Assembly (NCBI GenBank): GCA_030428745.1
Contig: JAUIEG010000229.1
Span: forward strand, 1-5,235
Source: Alphaproteobacteria bacterium
Lineage (GTDB): Bacteria; Pseudomonadota; Alphaproteobacteria; Caulobacterales; Parvularculaceae
DNA length: 5,235 nt
Reading direction: 5' to 3'
Numbering within the stretch: the first letter of the stretch is position 1; each line of letters starts with the position of its first letter. Under the pieces are notes generated by a model. The model saw nothing but the letters and a program-made list of their open reading frames with translations. It was not told the DNA's origin and did no database searches. A program made the position numbers and the translations under genes. Of the stretch, positions 5,097 to 5,235 are shown in pieces.

Positions 5097-5235
5097 TTAT
5101 GGTTTCGCCGCCGAGATAAAGGCTTTGACGAGCGCGTCATCCTTTTTGCCCGGCGCGGTTTCAACGCCTGACGAGACATCGACGCCGAGAAAACTTTCGC
5201 GGCCCGCCTGTCCTTTGACAGCGTCGGCGACATTG
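5097..5235 (-). CDS. trpF: Phosphoribosylanthranilate isomerase, C-terminal end (partial)
   Basis: The minus-strand frame entering from the right edge gives 45 complete codons before TAA (5099-5097). It contains FLGVDVSSGVETAPGKKDDA. The DVSSGVE...PG.KD signature is the conserved last strand, loop and helix of the TrpF TIM barrel, which binds the substrate phosphate, and AFISAAKP is a typical end for the family. TrpF converts N-(5-phosphoribosyl)anthranilate to the 1-carboxyphenylamino-deoxyribulose phosphate, the third step from chorismate to tryptophan, in the cytoplasm. The N-terminal part and any promoter lie outside the window. The next gene on the same strand is the phosphatase lipoprotein, 14 bases on, where trpB would normally be expected. 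Confidence 0.93.
   Translation of the reverse strand, partial: NVADAVKGQAGRESFLGVDVSSGVETAPGKKDDALVKAFISAAKP

Overview
The window looks like chromosomal DNA of an alphaproteobacterium. It is GC-rich (about 67-70% in 60-base samples of the housekeeping genes that I counted by eye), the TrpB protein has alphaproteobacterial-style sequence, and strong Shine-Dalgarno sites precede most genes. I cannot name the genus. No tRNA, rRNA, CRISPR array, insertion sequence or attachment site is visible.

Layout. The left edge (2-127, +) holds the last 41 codons of an unrecognised protein. Facing it, 11 bases away, is a minus-strand gene (139-804) for a 221-residue periplasmic lipoprotein with two internal repeats of the kind seen in BLIP/SmpA-like proteins. 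A gene-free interval of 374 bases (805-1178) separates this gene from a divergent plus-strand gene (1179-2177) for a SAM-dependent O-methyltransferase of the COMT/hydroxyindole type. The interval carries two short palindromes that may be operators. From 2194 to the right edge every gene is on the minus strand. Read in the direction of transcription they are the 3' end of trpF (5097-5235), a histidine-phosphatase lipoprotein (4456-5082), an unrecognised membrane protein with about eight transmembrane segments (3505-4452), and full-length trpB (2194-3441).

How the genes fit together. The four minus-strand genes on the right look like one transcription unit. The gaps are 14, 3 and 63 bases, and the Shine-Dalgarno site of the membrane gene lies inside the end of the phosphatase gene. 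TrpF and TrpB catalyse separate steps of tryptophan synthesis. In most alphaproteobacteria I know of, the order is trpF-trpB-trpA without a break. Here two genes with no evident link to tryptophan lie between trpF and trpB, and trpB is followed after 16 bases by a convergent methyltransferase gene instead of trpA. The membrane gene is visibly poorer in G+C (about 50-55% in samples) than its neighbours, which suggests later acquisition or looser constraint. I see no defence system, toxin-antitoxin pair or other clearly novel multi-gene machine. The most unusual content is this rearranged trp unit with its uncharacterised membrane protein and phosphatase passengers.
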